From positions 581,001-645,000 of the forward strand of contig NZ_CP087597.1 in the NCBI RefSeq assembly GCF_020990385.1: DNA of 64,000 bases, given 5' to 3'. Position numbers and translations under genes: made by a program. The notes beneath the pieces were generated by a model that searched no databases, had not been told where the DNA came from, and saw nothing but the letters and a program-made list of their open reading frames with translations. Positions 7,296 through 13,795 of this stretch are shown in pieces. The stretch comes from Paracoccus sp. MA. GTDB taxonomy: Bacteria > Pseudomonadota > Alphaproteobacteria > Rhodobacterales > Rhodobacteraceae. Position 1 is the stretch's first letter. Every line of letters starts with the position of its first letter.

Positions 7296-7438
7296 AGGCT
7301 CCAAATGTTCCCGGCCCGTCTTCCCCGCATATGTTCCCGCGCCGGTTCCCCGCCCGTCCTTCCGGCGAGCCGCCCGGCCCTGGCCATGACCATGCCCCGG
7401 CCCAGGCGCCCGGGGCCCGGGTCGGCCCGGGGGTCGGG

Positions 7439-7912
7439 TCAGAGCGCCGGCTCCAGCACCCGTCGCAGCATCGAACGCGCCCGGTTCACCCGGCTCTTGA
7501 TGGTGCCGATGTCGCAGTCGAGGATGCGGGCGGCGTCGAGATAGGTCTCGCCGAGCGCCCCGACCAGGATGATCGCCTCGCGGTAATGCCGCGGCATCTC
7601 GCGCAGCGCCGCCTGCAGCTCGGTCGCCTGCAGGTGCCATTCCTGCCCGGGCCTGACCTGCGCCAGCAGCGAGGCGCAATCCGCCGCCCCGGTGCGCTCG
7701 CGCGCGGCCTTCTGGCAATTGGTCAGGAAGCGGTTGCGCATGATGGTGAACAGCCAGGCGCGCATGTTGGTGCCGGGCCGGTAGCGATGGGCGTTCTCGA
7801 TGGCGCGCAGCAGGGTCTCCTGGACCAGGTCCTCGGCATCGGGGACCGACCTGCACAGGGCGCGCGAATAGGCCCGGAGGGCTGGGATATGTCCGAGTAT
7901 GTCGTCCGACAT
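7439..7912 (-). CDS. ECF sigma factor, EcfG-like (general stress response)
   Basis: A 157-residue two-domain ECF sigma factor. Region 2 spans about residues 8-75 (LRAYSRALCRSVPDAEDLVQETLLRAIENAHRY, then MRAWLFTIMRN, which would contact the -10 element). Region 4 spans about residues 100-152 (LPRHYREAI-type helix, YLDAARILDCDIGTIKSRVNRAR), the -35-reading helix-turn-helix. Length and NR-AR spacing fit the EcfG group. The NepR-like gene lies upstream on the same strand, the usual arrangement of the alphaproteobacterial general-stress locus. The gene is surrounded by genes with GGAAC/CGTT promoters and is the natural candidate to read them. A motif at 7952-7976 suggests autoregulation. Confidence 0.9.
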   Translation of the reverse strand: MSDDILGHIPALRAYSRALCRSVPDAEDLVQETLLRAIENAHRYRPGTNMRAWLFTIMRNRFLTNCQKAARERTGAADCASLLAQVRPGQEWHLQATELQAALREMPRHYREAIILVGALGETYLDAARILDCDIGTIKSRVNRARSMLRRVLEPAL

Positions 7913-7951
7913 GACGGTCCTTCGCGATCCTCGAGGTGGCGACGCCGAGTC

Positions 7952-7976
7952 AATGCCGGGACGGGGGGATGGTTCC
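7952..7976 (-). promoter_or_regulatory. Possible autoregulatory promoter of the sigma gene, with hairpin
   Basis: Minus strand GGAAC (7976-7972), 16-base spacer, CATT (7955-7952), 40 bases before the sigma ATG. The -10 departs from CGTT at one position. The -35 box overlaps one arm of a CCGCGC/GCGCGG hairpin (7975-7990, loop GAAA) that follows the stop of the NepR-like gene, so the hairpin may end that transcript just where the next begins. Confidence 0.4.
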
Positions 7977-8011
7977 GCGCGAAAGCGCGGCCGGGCGGAA
8001 AGCGGCCGGGG

Positions 8012-8254
8012 CTAGCGGGCGCCGCCGCCCTTGCCGGGACCGCCGCCATCGCCGGGGCCATTGCCGGCGGCCTTGCCGGGGCCGGCGCGGCGGTGGCGGG
8101 CGTCCTCGAGCGCCGTCTCGAGCCGCCTGGCCAGTTCGCGCAGCCGCGGCGAGACCGGCTCCTTCTCGGTCTGCGCCAGCAGGTCGGCCAGGGCCCTGTC
8201 CAGTTCGGGGTCCGGCTCGGGATCGACGGCGGGGCCGCCTTCAGCGTTGGCCAT
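8012..8254 (-). CDS. NepR-like anti-sigma factor (tentative)
   Basis: An 80-residue acidic-then-basic protein. Its core (LDRALADLLAQTEKEPVSPR, then LRELARRLETAL) resembles the NepR pattern: a helix, an E-P/V-P turn and a second helix ending in paired leucines, by which NepR clamps EcfG between its two helices. A Gly/Pro/Lys-rich tail follows. The ATG at 8254 has GGAG 6 bases upstream; METP at 8266 is an alternative start. Position directly before the sigma gene supports the call; the sequence resemblance is modest. If right, phosphorylated PhyR would titrate it; no standard PhyR gene is in the window. Confidence 0.5.
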   Translation of the reverse strand: MANAEGGPAVDPEPDPELDRALADLLAQTEKEPVSPRLRELARRLETALEDARHRRAGPGKAAGNGPGDGGGPGKGGGAR

Positions 8255-8316
8255 CGGGGTCTCCATCTTCCAGGCGAGTTGACATATCTTAATCGATCGT
8301 CGCCGCTTGGCGACCC

Positions 8317-8349
8317 TCTGCAACCTGCATATTCCGGCAGTGTTGCAGA
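8317..8349. repeat. Hairpin between the NepR-like gene and the DDDR-repeat gene
   Basis: TCTGCAAC (8317-8324) pairs with GTTGCAGA (8342-8349). Inside it CTGC (8325-8328) pairs with GCAG (8337-8340), giving a 12-bp stem with one bulged T. A second hairpin GTCGCC-GCTT-GGCGAC lies next to it at 8299-8314. Both sit in the 359-base divergent gap (8255-8613), on the leader side of the NepR-like gene, and could be an operator or RNA structure. Confidence 0.5.
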
Positions 8350-8545
8350 ACGGGACGCGCCCTCCCGCTCACATTCGGGCGATGCGGGCGGGGCGCCGCC
8401 GGGGGCCTGGCGTTCCGGGGGCCTTGCGTTCCAAGGACTTGCGGCGGCTTGCGGCGGCTTGCGGAGGGGGGGTGGCCCCGGCGGCCCCCGTTCCTTTCCC
8501 TGCCTTCCGGCCCCTGCCGTCGCCGCGGCGGCCTGGGCCGGGGCG

Positions 8546-8570
8546 GGAACATTTGCGCCCCCTGCCGGTT
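8546..8570 (+). promoter_or_regulatory. EcfG-type promoter of the DDDR-repeat gene
   Basis: GGAAC (8546-8550), 16-base spacer, GGTT (8567-8570), 43 bases before the ATG at 8614. Confidence 0.6.
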
Positions 8571-8613
8571 CATCGGCCCCACAGCATGGAGGGGCATCAG
8601 ATGGAGGCATCAC

Positions 8614-10011
8614 ATGGCGCGTGAGACGGAGACCTCCGGCAGCAGGCGCCGGCAGGAGGGCGGGCAGGAGGGCGGGCCGGAGGATCGGGCCCGGACGCAA
8701 TCGGGGCCGCAATCGGGGCCGCAATCGGGCGCGCAATCCGGCCAGGACCAGGCGGATCAGGAGCAGCCGGATCAGGAGCAAGATCAAGATCAGGAGCAAG
8801 ATCAGGATCAGGATCAGGATCAGGCGGATGGCCGGGGCGACGGCTTCGCCGCGCTGCGCGGCCATCACAAGGCCCTGCGCGCGCTTCTGGGCGAATGCGC
8901 CGGGGTGGCCGATGCCGAAAAGGCCGAAGCCGTGCTGCCGCGCCTGGCCGAGGCCTGGGCGCGGCATGCCGGGGCGCATCGGCTGCTCTACGACGCCGCC
9001 GCCGAGGCGGGGCTGCAGGAATTCCCGCTGCTGACCGAGAACGCCGTCGAGGCGGATCTGGTGTCGTTCCTGCTCGGCCGGGCCGGGCGGGACCTGGACG
9101 GGCCGCTGGCGCTGGCCGGGCTGCGCGTCGCGGCCCGGATGATCGGCGGGATCGTCGAACGCGAGGAGAAGCCGCGCAGCGGCCTTCTTGCCAAGGCCAG
9201 GGCCGCGGGGGTGGAGCCCGCGGCCCTGGGCAGGCGCATCCGCGCCTGCATGACGGCGCTGTCCGGGCAGGACGGCGCGGCGACGCCGCAACCGCGGCAC
9301 CTTACGGCAAATCAGGAGGATATCATGCCGAGGAATTCGAACATGCCCGAGCGCGACGAGCGCGGCCGCTTCGTCAGCGACGACGACGACCGCCATGGCT
9401 CGCGCGGGCGGGGCTCCGGGCGGGGCGCGTCGGGCCGGGACGACGACCGCGAGCGCGACAGCCGCGGCCGCTTCGCGAGCGACGACGACGACCGCCGCTA
9501 TGCCTCCTCGCGGCGCTACGACGACGACCGCCGCTACGCCTCCTCGCGGCGCTACGACGACGACCGTCGCTATGCTTCGCGCGGGCGCGACGACGATTAT
9601 GGGCGCGACCGCGGCCAGGGCGGCTGGTTCGGCGACCCCGAGGGCCATGCCGAGGCGGCACGCCGCGGCTGGGACCACCGCCGCGACGATGACGACGACC
9701 GCTACGGCTCGCGCGGCCGGGGCGCCGGGCAGGGCGCGTCGCGCCGGGACGACGACCGCGAGCGCGACAGCCGCGGCCGCTTCGTGAGCGACGACGACGA
9801 CCGCCGCTACGCCTCCTCGCGGCGCTATGACGACGACCGGCGCTATGCCTCGCGCGGGCGCGACGACGATTATGGGCGCGGCCAGGGCCAGGGCGGCCAG
9901 GGCGGCTGGTTCGGCGATCCCGAGGGCCATGCCGAGGCGGCACGCCGCGGCTGGGACCATCGCCGCGACGATGACGACGACCGGCGCCATGCCTCGCGCG
10001 GGCGCCGCTGA
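8614..10011 (+). CDS. Hemerythrin-like domain fused to DDDR-repeat/KGG-type stress protein
   Basis: A single open frame of 465 codons in three parts. Residues 1-70 are low-complexity, with Gln-Asp repeats. Residues about 73-225 are an all-helical segment starting LRGHHKALRALLGECAGV, like a hemerythrin/HHE-type bundle. From residue 238 the frame becomes Arg/Asp/Ser repeats, with GRFVSDDDD units and two copies of GGWFGDPEGHAEAARRGW, which resemble the KGG motif of stress-induced YciG-type proteins. GGAGG precedes the first ATG at 8614. A second strong site (AGGAGG, 5 bases spacing) precedes the in-frame ATG at 9325, so the distal part may also be made alone. Confidence 0.75.
   Translation: MARETETSGSRRRQEGGQEGGPEDRARTQSGPQSGPQSGAQSGQDQADQEQPDQEQDQDQEQDQDQDQDQADGRGDGFAALRGHHKALRALLGECAGVADAEKAEAVLPRLAEAWARHAGAHRLLYDAAAEAGLQEFPLLTENAVEADLVSFLLGRAGRDLDGPLALAGLRVAARMIGGIVEREEKPRSGLLAKARAAGVEPAALGRRIRACMTALSGQDGAATPQPRHLTANQEDIMPRNSNMPERDERGRFVSDDDDRHGSRGRGSGRGASGRDDDRERDSRGRFASDDDDRRYASSRRYDDDRRYASSRRYDDDRRYASRGRDDDYGRDRGQGGWFGDPEGHAEAARRGWDHRRDDDDDRYGSRGRGAGQGASRRDDDRERDSRGRFVSDDDDRRYASSRRYDDDRRYASRGRDDDYGRGQGQGGQGGWFGDPEGHAEAARRGWDHRRDDDDDRRHASRGRR
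9346..10002 (+). repeat. Tandem duplication in the DDDR-repeat region
   Basis: Two imperfect copies of a roughly 282-base unit lie head to tail; GGCTGGTTCGGCGA starts at about 9622 and 9904. Inside each copy the 36-base unit encoding DDDRRYASSRRY is itself repeated (three times in the first, two in the second). Slippage or unequal crossing-over would change copy number in frame. Confidence 0.8.
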
Positions 10012-10022
10012 ACCCGGGCGAG

Positions 10023-10044
10023 AGGGGGCCGCAAGGCCCCCTTT
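10023..10044 (+). terminator. Intrinsic terminator after the DDDR-repeat gene
   Basis: AGGGGGCC, loop GCAA, GGCCCCCT followed by TT, starting 12 bases after the stop codon. The next gene on the same strand starts 22 bases further on, so it may act as an attenuator inside an operon. Confidence 0.6.
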
Positions 10045-10065
10045 CCGCCCCGTGGGACCGGATCG

Positions 10066-10449
10066 ATGAGCAGGCCGGAGAAGGCGACGGAGAAGGCGAT
10101 GGAGAAGGCGCGCGCGCCCGGGCCGGAGACGGAAGCAGGAAAGCGGCCGGAGGAGAGCCGCGGCGCCAATCCCTTGCGGCTGCGCGCCGAGATCGACGCC
10201 GGCCGGACCGGCGACAAGCTGGGCTTTCCCGACCCGGCGGCGGCGCCGCTGGGCACCGACGACGAGGCGGCGGGCACCCCGGTCAGCCGCGAGCAGCTGC
10301 GCCTGGCGCGCCGCGCCGAGCTGGCCCAGGGCGCCCGCGCCCGCCGCAACCCCGGCCCGCGCCCCCTGCCGCAGAGGCTCGCCGTCCTCGCCATCCTGCT
10401 GCTGATCATCATCACAGCCATCCTCATCCGCGCAAACAGCCAAAACTGA
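10066..10449 (+). CDS. Tail-anchored membrane protein, unknown function
   Basis: A 127-residue protein: a charged, Glu/Lys/Ala-rich N-terminus, a conserved-looking middle (RLRAEIDAGRTGDKLGFPDP, then AAPLGTDDEAAG), a basic stretch, and one C-terminal membrane helix (LAVLAILLLIIITAILI). The middle recurs, as far as I recall, in other small alphaproteobacterial proteins without known function. It follows the DDDR-repeat gene across a terminator-like hairpin and ends 2 bases before the convergent receiver/sigma-like gene. The start has only a weak ribosome site. Confidence 0.7.
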   Translation: MSRPEKATEKAMEKARAPGPETEAGKRPEESRGANPLRLRAEIDAGRTGDKLGFPDPAAAPLGTDDEAAGTPVSREQLRLARRAELAQGARARRNPGPRPLPQRLAVLAILLLIIITAILIRANSQN

Positions 10450-10450
10450 A

Positions 10451-11206
10451 TCACGTCGGACGGGAGAGTTTCTGCCGAACCCAAATCCGCTCAAGAAGAA
10501 GCACGAGGAGCGCGCCGATGTCGCGCTCGGAGCAGAGATGCGGAAGAAGGGCCAGGGCCTGTTCCAGCGCATCGGCCACCAGGTCGTCGGCCAGCGCCGC
10601 ATCCTGCACCAGGAAGCGGGCCATGGCGCGCAGCCGCGGCATCATCTCCGTCACCGTCATCTCGGGCGTGCAGCACAGGCCGGCATGGTAAAGCGCGCTG
10701 TGCAGCAGGACGGCCGAGGCCAGCGCCTCGGGACCGTCCCGGCGCGGCACGCAGCTGCCATGCGGATAGAGGCCCGGATGCAGCTCGGGCCCTGCGGTGA
10801 ACATGACGAAGGGGATGCCTGCCGCCTGCAGGCTGTGCGCCAGCGCCGCGGGCTCGCGCAGATTCAGCACCGCCGCGTCGACCTGCATCAGGTCCGGGCG
10901 TTCGAGCGTCACGGCCATCGCCCCGGCGCCGGCTACGGGGATCTCAGCCTGCTCCTCCGCGGTCCAGAAGGCAGAGAGGCGGTGCCGCGCCATCATCGGC
11001 GGCAGGGCCGGCGAGACGGACGGGGGCGCGTCATTCACCAGCACCTCGACCGAGGCGCCGGCGTCGCGCAGGTATTCCGCCACCGAATCGCTGCCGGGCC
11101 CGCCCTCTTCCCACAGCGCCAGGCACAGCCCGTGCAGGTCGGCATTGCGGTAGAAATGCCCGATCCCGGCCGGGGGAATGCATGAGGGGAGCTTCCGGCC
11201 GGGCAT
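10451..11206 (-). CDS. Degenerate receiver domain joined to a sigma-region-2-like domain
   Basis: In this 251-residue protein residues about 20-150 look like a decayed response-regulator receiver: DAAVLNLREPAALAHSLQAAG and IPFVMFTAG align with the 'DLAVLDVNL ... AGIPFVFATG' part of receivers, but the phosphoacceptor Asp position is Asn. Residues about 185-250 (MMPRLRAMARFLVQDAALADDLVADALEQA) resemble region 2 of an ECF sigma factor. PhyR has a sigma-like domain followed by a receiver; here the order is reversed and the receiver looks non-phosphorylatable. It starts 2 bases after the stop of the small gene upstream and is probably cotranscribed from 11511-11535. A regulatory role in the stress response is inference. 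Confidence 0.6.
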   Translation of the reverse strand: MPGRKLPSCIPPAGIGHFYRNADLHGLCLALWEEGGPGSDSVAEYLRDAGASVEVLVNDAPPSVSPALPPMMARHRLSAFWTAEEQAEIPVAGAGAMAVTLERPDLMQVDAAVLNLREPAALAHSLQAAGIPFVMFTAGPELHPGLYPHGSCVPRRDGPEALASAVLLHSALYHAGLCCTPEMTVTEMMPRLRAMARFLVQDAALADDLVADALEQALALLPHLCSERDIGALLVLLLERIWVRQKLSRPT

Positions 11207-11208
11207 CG

Positions 11209-11457
11209 TCAGCCCCTATGGCCGGCCAGGGGGGCATGCGGCGCTCCGGGTTCGTTGCCGGGGCGTTCCGCTTGGGCGGCCCGCCCCGGTCGGGGGCGAT
11301 CCGGGCGGTGGGCGGCGTCCCTGCCGGCGCCGCCCCTGCGCATCGGTTGCGGCGCACCAGCCGCTCCGTCGTCGCAGCACCGGAGGAAACCCGCCGCCGC
11401 GATGATCGGGATGGGAAGGCGCTTCTGCTTCCGGGTCTTGATGCGTGCTGCGGACAT
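11209..11457 (-). CDS. Small protein, unknown, first gene of the receiver/sigma-like unit
   Basis: An 82-codon frame with a very good ribosome site (GCAGGAGG, 5 bases before ATG at 11457) and a GGAAC-N16-GGTT promoter 54 bases upstream. The first 25 residues (MSAARIKTRKQKRLPIPIIA) look like a basic head plus short hydrophobic segment. The rest is Arg/Pro/Gly-rich and may be out-of-frame remnant or disordered, so the true protein may be shorter or frameshifted. The start signals are the main evidence. Confidence 0.4.
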   Translation of the reverse strand: MSAARIKTRKQKRLPIPIIAAAGFLRCCDDGAAGAPQPMRRGGAGRDAAHRPDRPRPGRAAQAERPGNEPGAPHAPLAGHRG

Positions 11458-11510
11458 CGAATCCTCCTGCGGGCCTGCCGGGCGGCCCCGCCTCCGGGGC
11501 CCGGAACGGA

Positions 11511-11535
11511 AACCTGCCGGGCGCGGGCTTGTTCC
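11511..11535 (-). promoter_or_regulatory. EcfG-type promoter, receiver/sigma-like unit
   Basis: Minus strand GGAAC (11535-11531), 16-base spacer, GGTT (11514-11511), upstream of the ATG at 11457. It overlaps the region just before the isochorismatase-family stop at 11541, so it would separate the two units. Confidence 0.55.
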
Positions 11536-11540
11536 CGGCC

Positions 11541-12152
11541 TCAGCCCGCCGACCAGGCCTCGAGCACCTCGGCCAGCAGCGCGGTCTCGACCTGCTGCGA
11601 GAAGCGCCGGCGGTACAGCGTCATCGCCGCGTCATGGCCCCGGTCGGTCGAGGAGCAGACCGCATCGCCGACAAGGATCACCCGGTAGCCCAGATCGACG
11701 GCGCCCAGCACGGTGGCGAGCACGCAGACATCGGTCTCGCCGCCGGTGACCACCAGCGTGGTGATCCCGGCCCCGCGCAGCAGGCGGTGCAGCCCGCCGT
11801 CGTGCCAAGGCGAATAGACCGGCTTGTCGATCACCCGCGCAGGCGGCGCATGCCGGGCCAGTTCCGGCAGCAGCTCCAGCCATTCGCCGTCCAGCCGCTC
11901 GCGCAGCATCTCGGGCCATTGCGCGTAATAGCGCGCCCAGCTGCCGGGTGCCGCGTCGAGCCGCGCGGGCGGGATGAAGCGCGTGAAGAGCGTGCGCTCG
12001 GGCCGCGCCGTCACCAGCGTGGCGACCACGGGCAGGATCCTTTCGATCCAGGGCACCGCCCAGGGCGAGCCGGGGGCGAAGAGCCGCTGCATATCGATGC
12101 AAAGATGCAGGGTCTCGGGACCCATCGGGCCGAATCTGAGTGCCTGTCCCAT
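11541..12152 (-). CDS. Isochorismatase-family cysteine hydrolase
   Basis: A 203-residue alpha/beta hydrolase of the isochorismatase-like (nicotinamidase-related) family. The proposed triad is visible: Asp in CIDMQRLF (about residue 19), Lys in VIDKPVYSPW (about residue 109), and Cys in TGGETDVCVLATVLGA (about residue 149) with the usual cis-peptide environment. The substrate cannot be read from the sequence. The ATG at 12152 is chosen because the match begins there; codons further upstream are Arg/Pro-rich and lie beyond the promoter. A perfect GGAAC-N16-CGTT promoter lies 33 bases upstream. Confidence 0.85.
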   Translation of the reverse strand: MGQALRFGPMGPETLHLCIDMQRLFAPGSPWAVPWIERILPVVATLVTARPERTLFTRFIPPARLDAAPGSWARYYAQWPEMLRERLDGEWLELLPELARHAPPARVIDKPVYSPWHDGGLHRLLRGAGITTLVVTGGETDVCVLATVLGAVDLGYRVILVGDAVCSSTDRGHDAAMTLYRRRFSQQVETALLAEVLEAWSAG

Positions 12153-12185
12153 TGCCGATTCCGCTGGCCGCCTCTTCCGGGCAGA

Positions 12186-12210
12186 AACGGATGCGCAGGG
12201 AAATTGTTCC
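12186..12210 (-). promoter_or_regulatory. EcfG-type promoter of the isochorismatase-family gene
   Basis: Minus strand GGAAC (12210-12206), 16-base spacer, CGTT (12189-12186): a perfect consensus match. The rest of the 343-base gap to 12495 shows no gene or strong hairpin. Confidence 0.7.
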
Positions 12211-12495
12211 GCCGCGCCCGTTCCGCGAGGCAGCCGCCGGCGTTGCGCTGGCGCAGGGTGGTTTCCCGGCCCTGCCTGCAGGCGGGGGCGGCTGGAAGCC
12301 GGTGCGGCGATCGGCAACCGGATTCCGTCGATGGGCCGCAGATCCTATCCCCCGTCCGCTGCGGGCCGGATCATTCCGGATGGCCAGGTCATTCGCGCCC
12401 GGTGGCCGGTTCCAGATGCCAGGGCGGGAATGAGGGCATCTGTTTCCTCGCTGTTCAGGGGAAAATGGTGCTATTGCAGATTTACGCGGCGGCCT

Positions 12496-13110
12496 TCAGC
12501 TGATTGCGGCCATCCGGTCCGCAAAGCCGATCCGGCGCGTGGCGATGCGCGACAGCAGTGCTTCGTCATGGCTGATCGCCAGGATGCCAATACCCGTTTC
12601 CCGGGCCAGACCCAGCAGGACATGCCATAGCTCGGCTTGCGCGACCGCGTCCAGCGGCGCGCTGATTTCATCCGCGATCAGGAAGCGCGGACTGATCGCC
12701 ACTGCCCGGAGCAAGGCGACCCGCATGAGCTGTCCGCCGGACAGCTCATGCGGGAAGCGGGTCGTCCAGCCGGGCTCCACCCCCAGCTTTGCGGCAAGCG
12801 CGGGAGCGGGGGGCGCGCCTTCGGCGATGATGCGCCCGATGCGCCAGCGCGGGTTCATGGTCTGGATCGGGCTCTGCGGCAGATACTGGACCGGCGAAGG
12901 CCCGCCCCGGGCTGCCGGCGCGCCGTCCAGCAAAACCTGTCCCGCCAGCGGCCGCAGGTAGCCGGCAAGCAGACGGGCAAGCGTCGATTTTCCGCAGCCG
13001 GACGGGCCGGACAAACCCAGGATCTCGCCCGACGCGATCTTCAGCGAGATATCCTCGATCAGGGGCAGGCGGGGATCGTGGCGATAGCAGAGGCCGCGGG
13101 CTTCAAGCAT
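12496..13110 (-). CDS. Peptide/nickel-type ABC transporter ATPase (OppF/NikE-like)
   Basis: A 204-residue nucleotide-binding subunit with all key motifs: Walker A GPSGCGKST, Q-loop QSPIQTMNP, signature LSGGQLMRVALLRA, Walker B FLIADEISAPLD and the H-loop ISHDEALL. It is slightly short for the family, with no C-terminal extension. It would power import with its partner ATPase (13103-13795), whose gene it overlaps by 8 bases, and the two permeases upstream. Because the partner lacks Walker B, this subunit probably supplies the only competent hydrolysis site of the pair. Confidence 0.9.
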   Translation of the reverse strand: MLEARGLCYRHDPRLPLIEDISLKIASGEILGLSGPSGCGKSTLARLLAGYLRPLAGQVLLDGAPAARGGPSPVQYLPQSPIQTMNPRWRIGRIIAEGAPPAPALAAKLGVEPGWTTRFPHELSGGQLMRVALLRAVAISPRFLIADEISAPLDAVAQAELWHVLLGLARETGIGILAISHDEALLSRIATRRIGFADRMAAIS

Positions 13111-13795
13111 GGGTGGACCTGCCGGCTGTGTCGAAAGCGTTCTGCGGCAGCGCGTTCCACAGCCTGCGGCTCCAGTCCGACAGCAGGGCGCTGCCGTCGC
13201 CGGAAAAGGCTGCGGCGCGCTCCTCGGCCAGGATGCGGCCGTCGCGCATGACCGCGACACGGTCGGCATAGGGCAGGGCGGTGACCAGATCATGGGTGAT
13301 GACGACGACCGTGCGCCCGGCATCGGCCAGCGCGCGCAGTCGCCGCAGCACGCGCCGCGCCATGCCGGCCGAGATTGCGCCGGGATAGAGCCTGGCCACC
13401 TCGGGCGGCAGGCCGACGCGGGCCAGGGCCTGGTCGACCGGGAAGCCGCGCGGCAGCCCGGCCCGCCTGGCGGCCCAGCGGATCTGCTGTCCCACCGTCG
13501 CCAGCGGGTCGAGGAAGGTCACCGATTGTGGCACCAGCGCCAGCACCCTGCCGCGCATCCCCGCCGCCGTGGCGGGGGAGAGGGGGATGCCGTTCAGCCG
13601 GATATTGCCGCCCATCCGCGCATTGGCGGGCAGCAGGTGCAGGACGGCGCGTGCCAGCAGGCTTTTGCCTGCGCCCGAGGCGCCGACGATGGCCATCATT
13701 TCGCCAGGGCGGGCGGTCAGCGTGACGTCCTCCAGCGGCATGCCGCCGCAGGGAAAGCGCAGCGACAGATTGCGGATTTCCAGCAGGTGGGTCAT
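13103..13795 (-). CDS. ABC transporter ATPase (OppD/NikD-like) lacking Walker B
   Basis: A 230-residue subunit with Walker A (VGASGAGKSL) and Q-loop (VPQSVTFLDPL) but a degenerate signature (AISAGMARRVL). Directly after it the sequence jumps to RRLRALADAGRTVVVITHD. In related ATPases about 30-35 residues with Walker B and the D-loop (LLIADEPT-like) lie between these points. The join is in frame near 13345-13352, with CTG/CTGCG repeats nearby, so a simple deletion explains it. The protein should bind nucleotide poorly and not hydrolyse it. It starts by an ATGA overlap with the permease stop, so it is embedded in a normal operon. Confidence 0.85.
   Translation of the reverse strand: MTHLLEIRNLSLRFPCGGMPLEDVTLTARPGEMMAIVGASGAGKSLLARAVLHLLPANARMGGNIRLNGIPLSPATAAGMRGRVLALVPQSVTFLDPLATVGQQIRWAARRAGLPRGFPVDQALARVGLPPEVARLYPGAISAGMARRVLRRLRALADAGRTVVVITHDLVTALPYADRVAVMRDGRILAEERAAAFSGDGSALLSDWSRRLWNALPQNAFDTAGRSTHA

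Larger units (their letters stand above)
6541..7438. other. 900-base region without a credible gene
   Basis: All open frames here have the Arg/Pro/Ala-rich composition produced by very GC-rich DNA and none has a convincing ribosome site or domain. The stretch holds three perfect 14-base tandem repeats (6883-6922), a doubled CTGGCCGCCTC (about 7002-7028), a cluster of four GTTCC words (7291-7360) and one orphan stress-type promoter on the minus strand (7271-7295). It could carry a small RNA; I see no direct proof. Confidence 0.5.

Noticed and set aside
6754..7544. Plus-strand open frames in the gene-free stretch
   Set aside because: Arg/Pro/Gly-rich composition, no ribosome site, no similarity to a known fold, and the antisense frames look equally open.
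7975..7990. CCGCGC/GCGCGG hairpin considered as a separate terminator
   Set aside because: Stem of only 6 bp with no U-run; kept only as a remark with the overlapping promoter.
8697..8830. Gln-Asp repeat stretch considered as a CRISPR-like or regulatory repeat
   Set aside because: The units are short, degenerate and adjacent with no spacers, and lie in frame in the N-terminus of the repeat protein; simple coding low complexity.
7723..10602. A 959-codon open frame on the minus strand across the DDDR-repeat gene and the sigma gene
   Set aside because: Its Ala/Val/Arg/Pro composition is the mirror of the GC-rich repeats opposite it; no ribosome site, domain or continuity with neighbouring genes.
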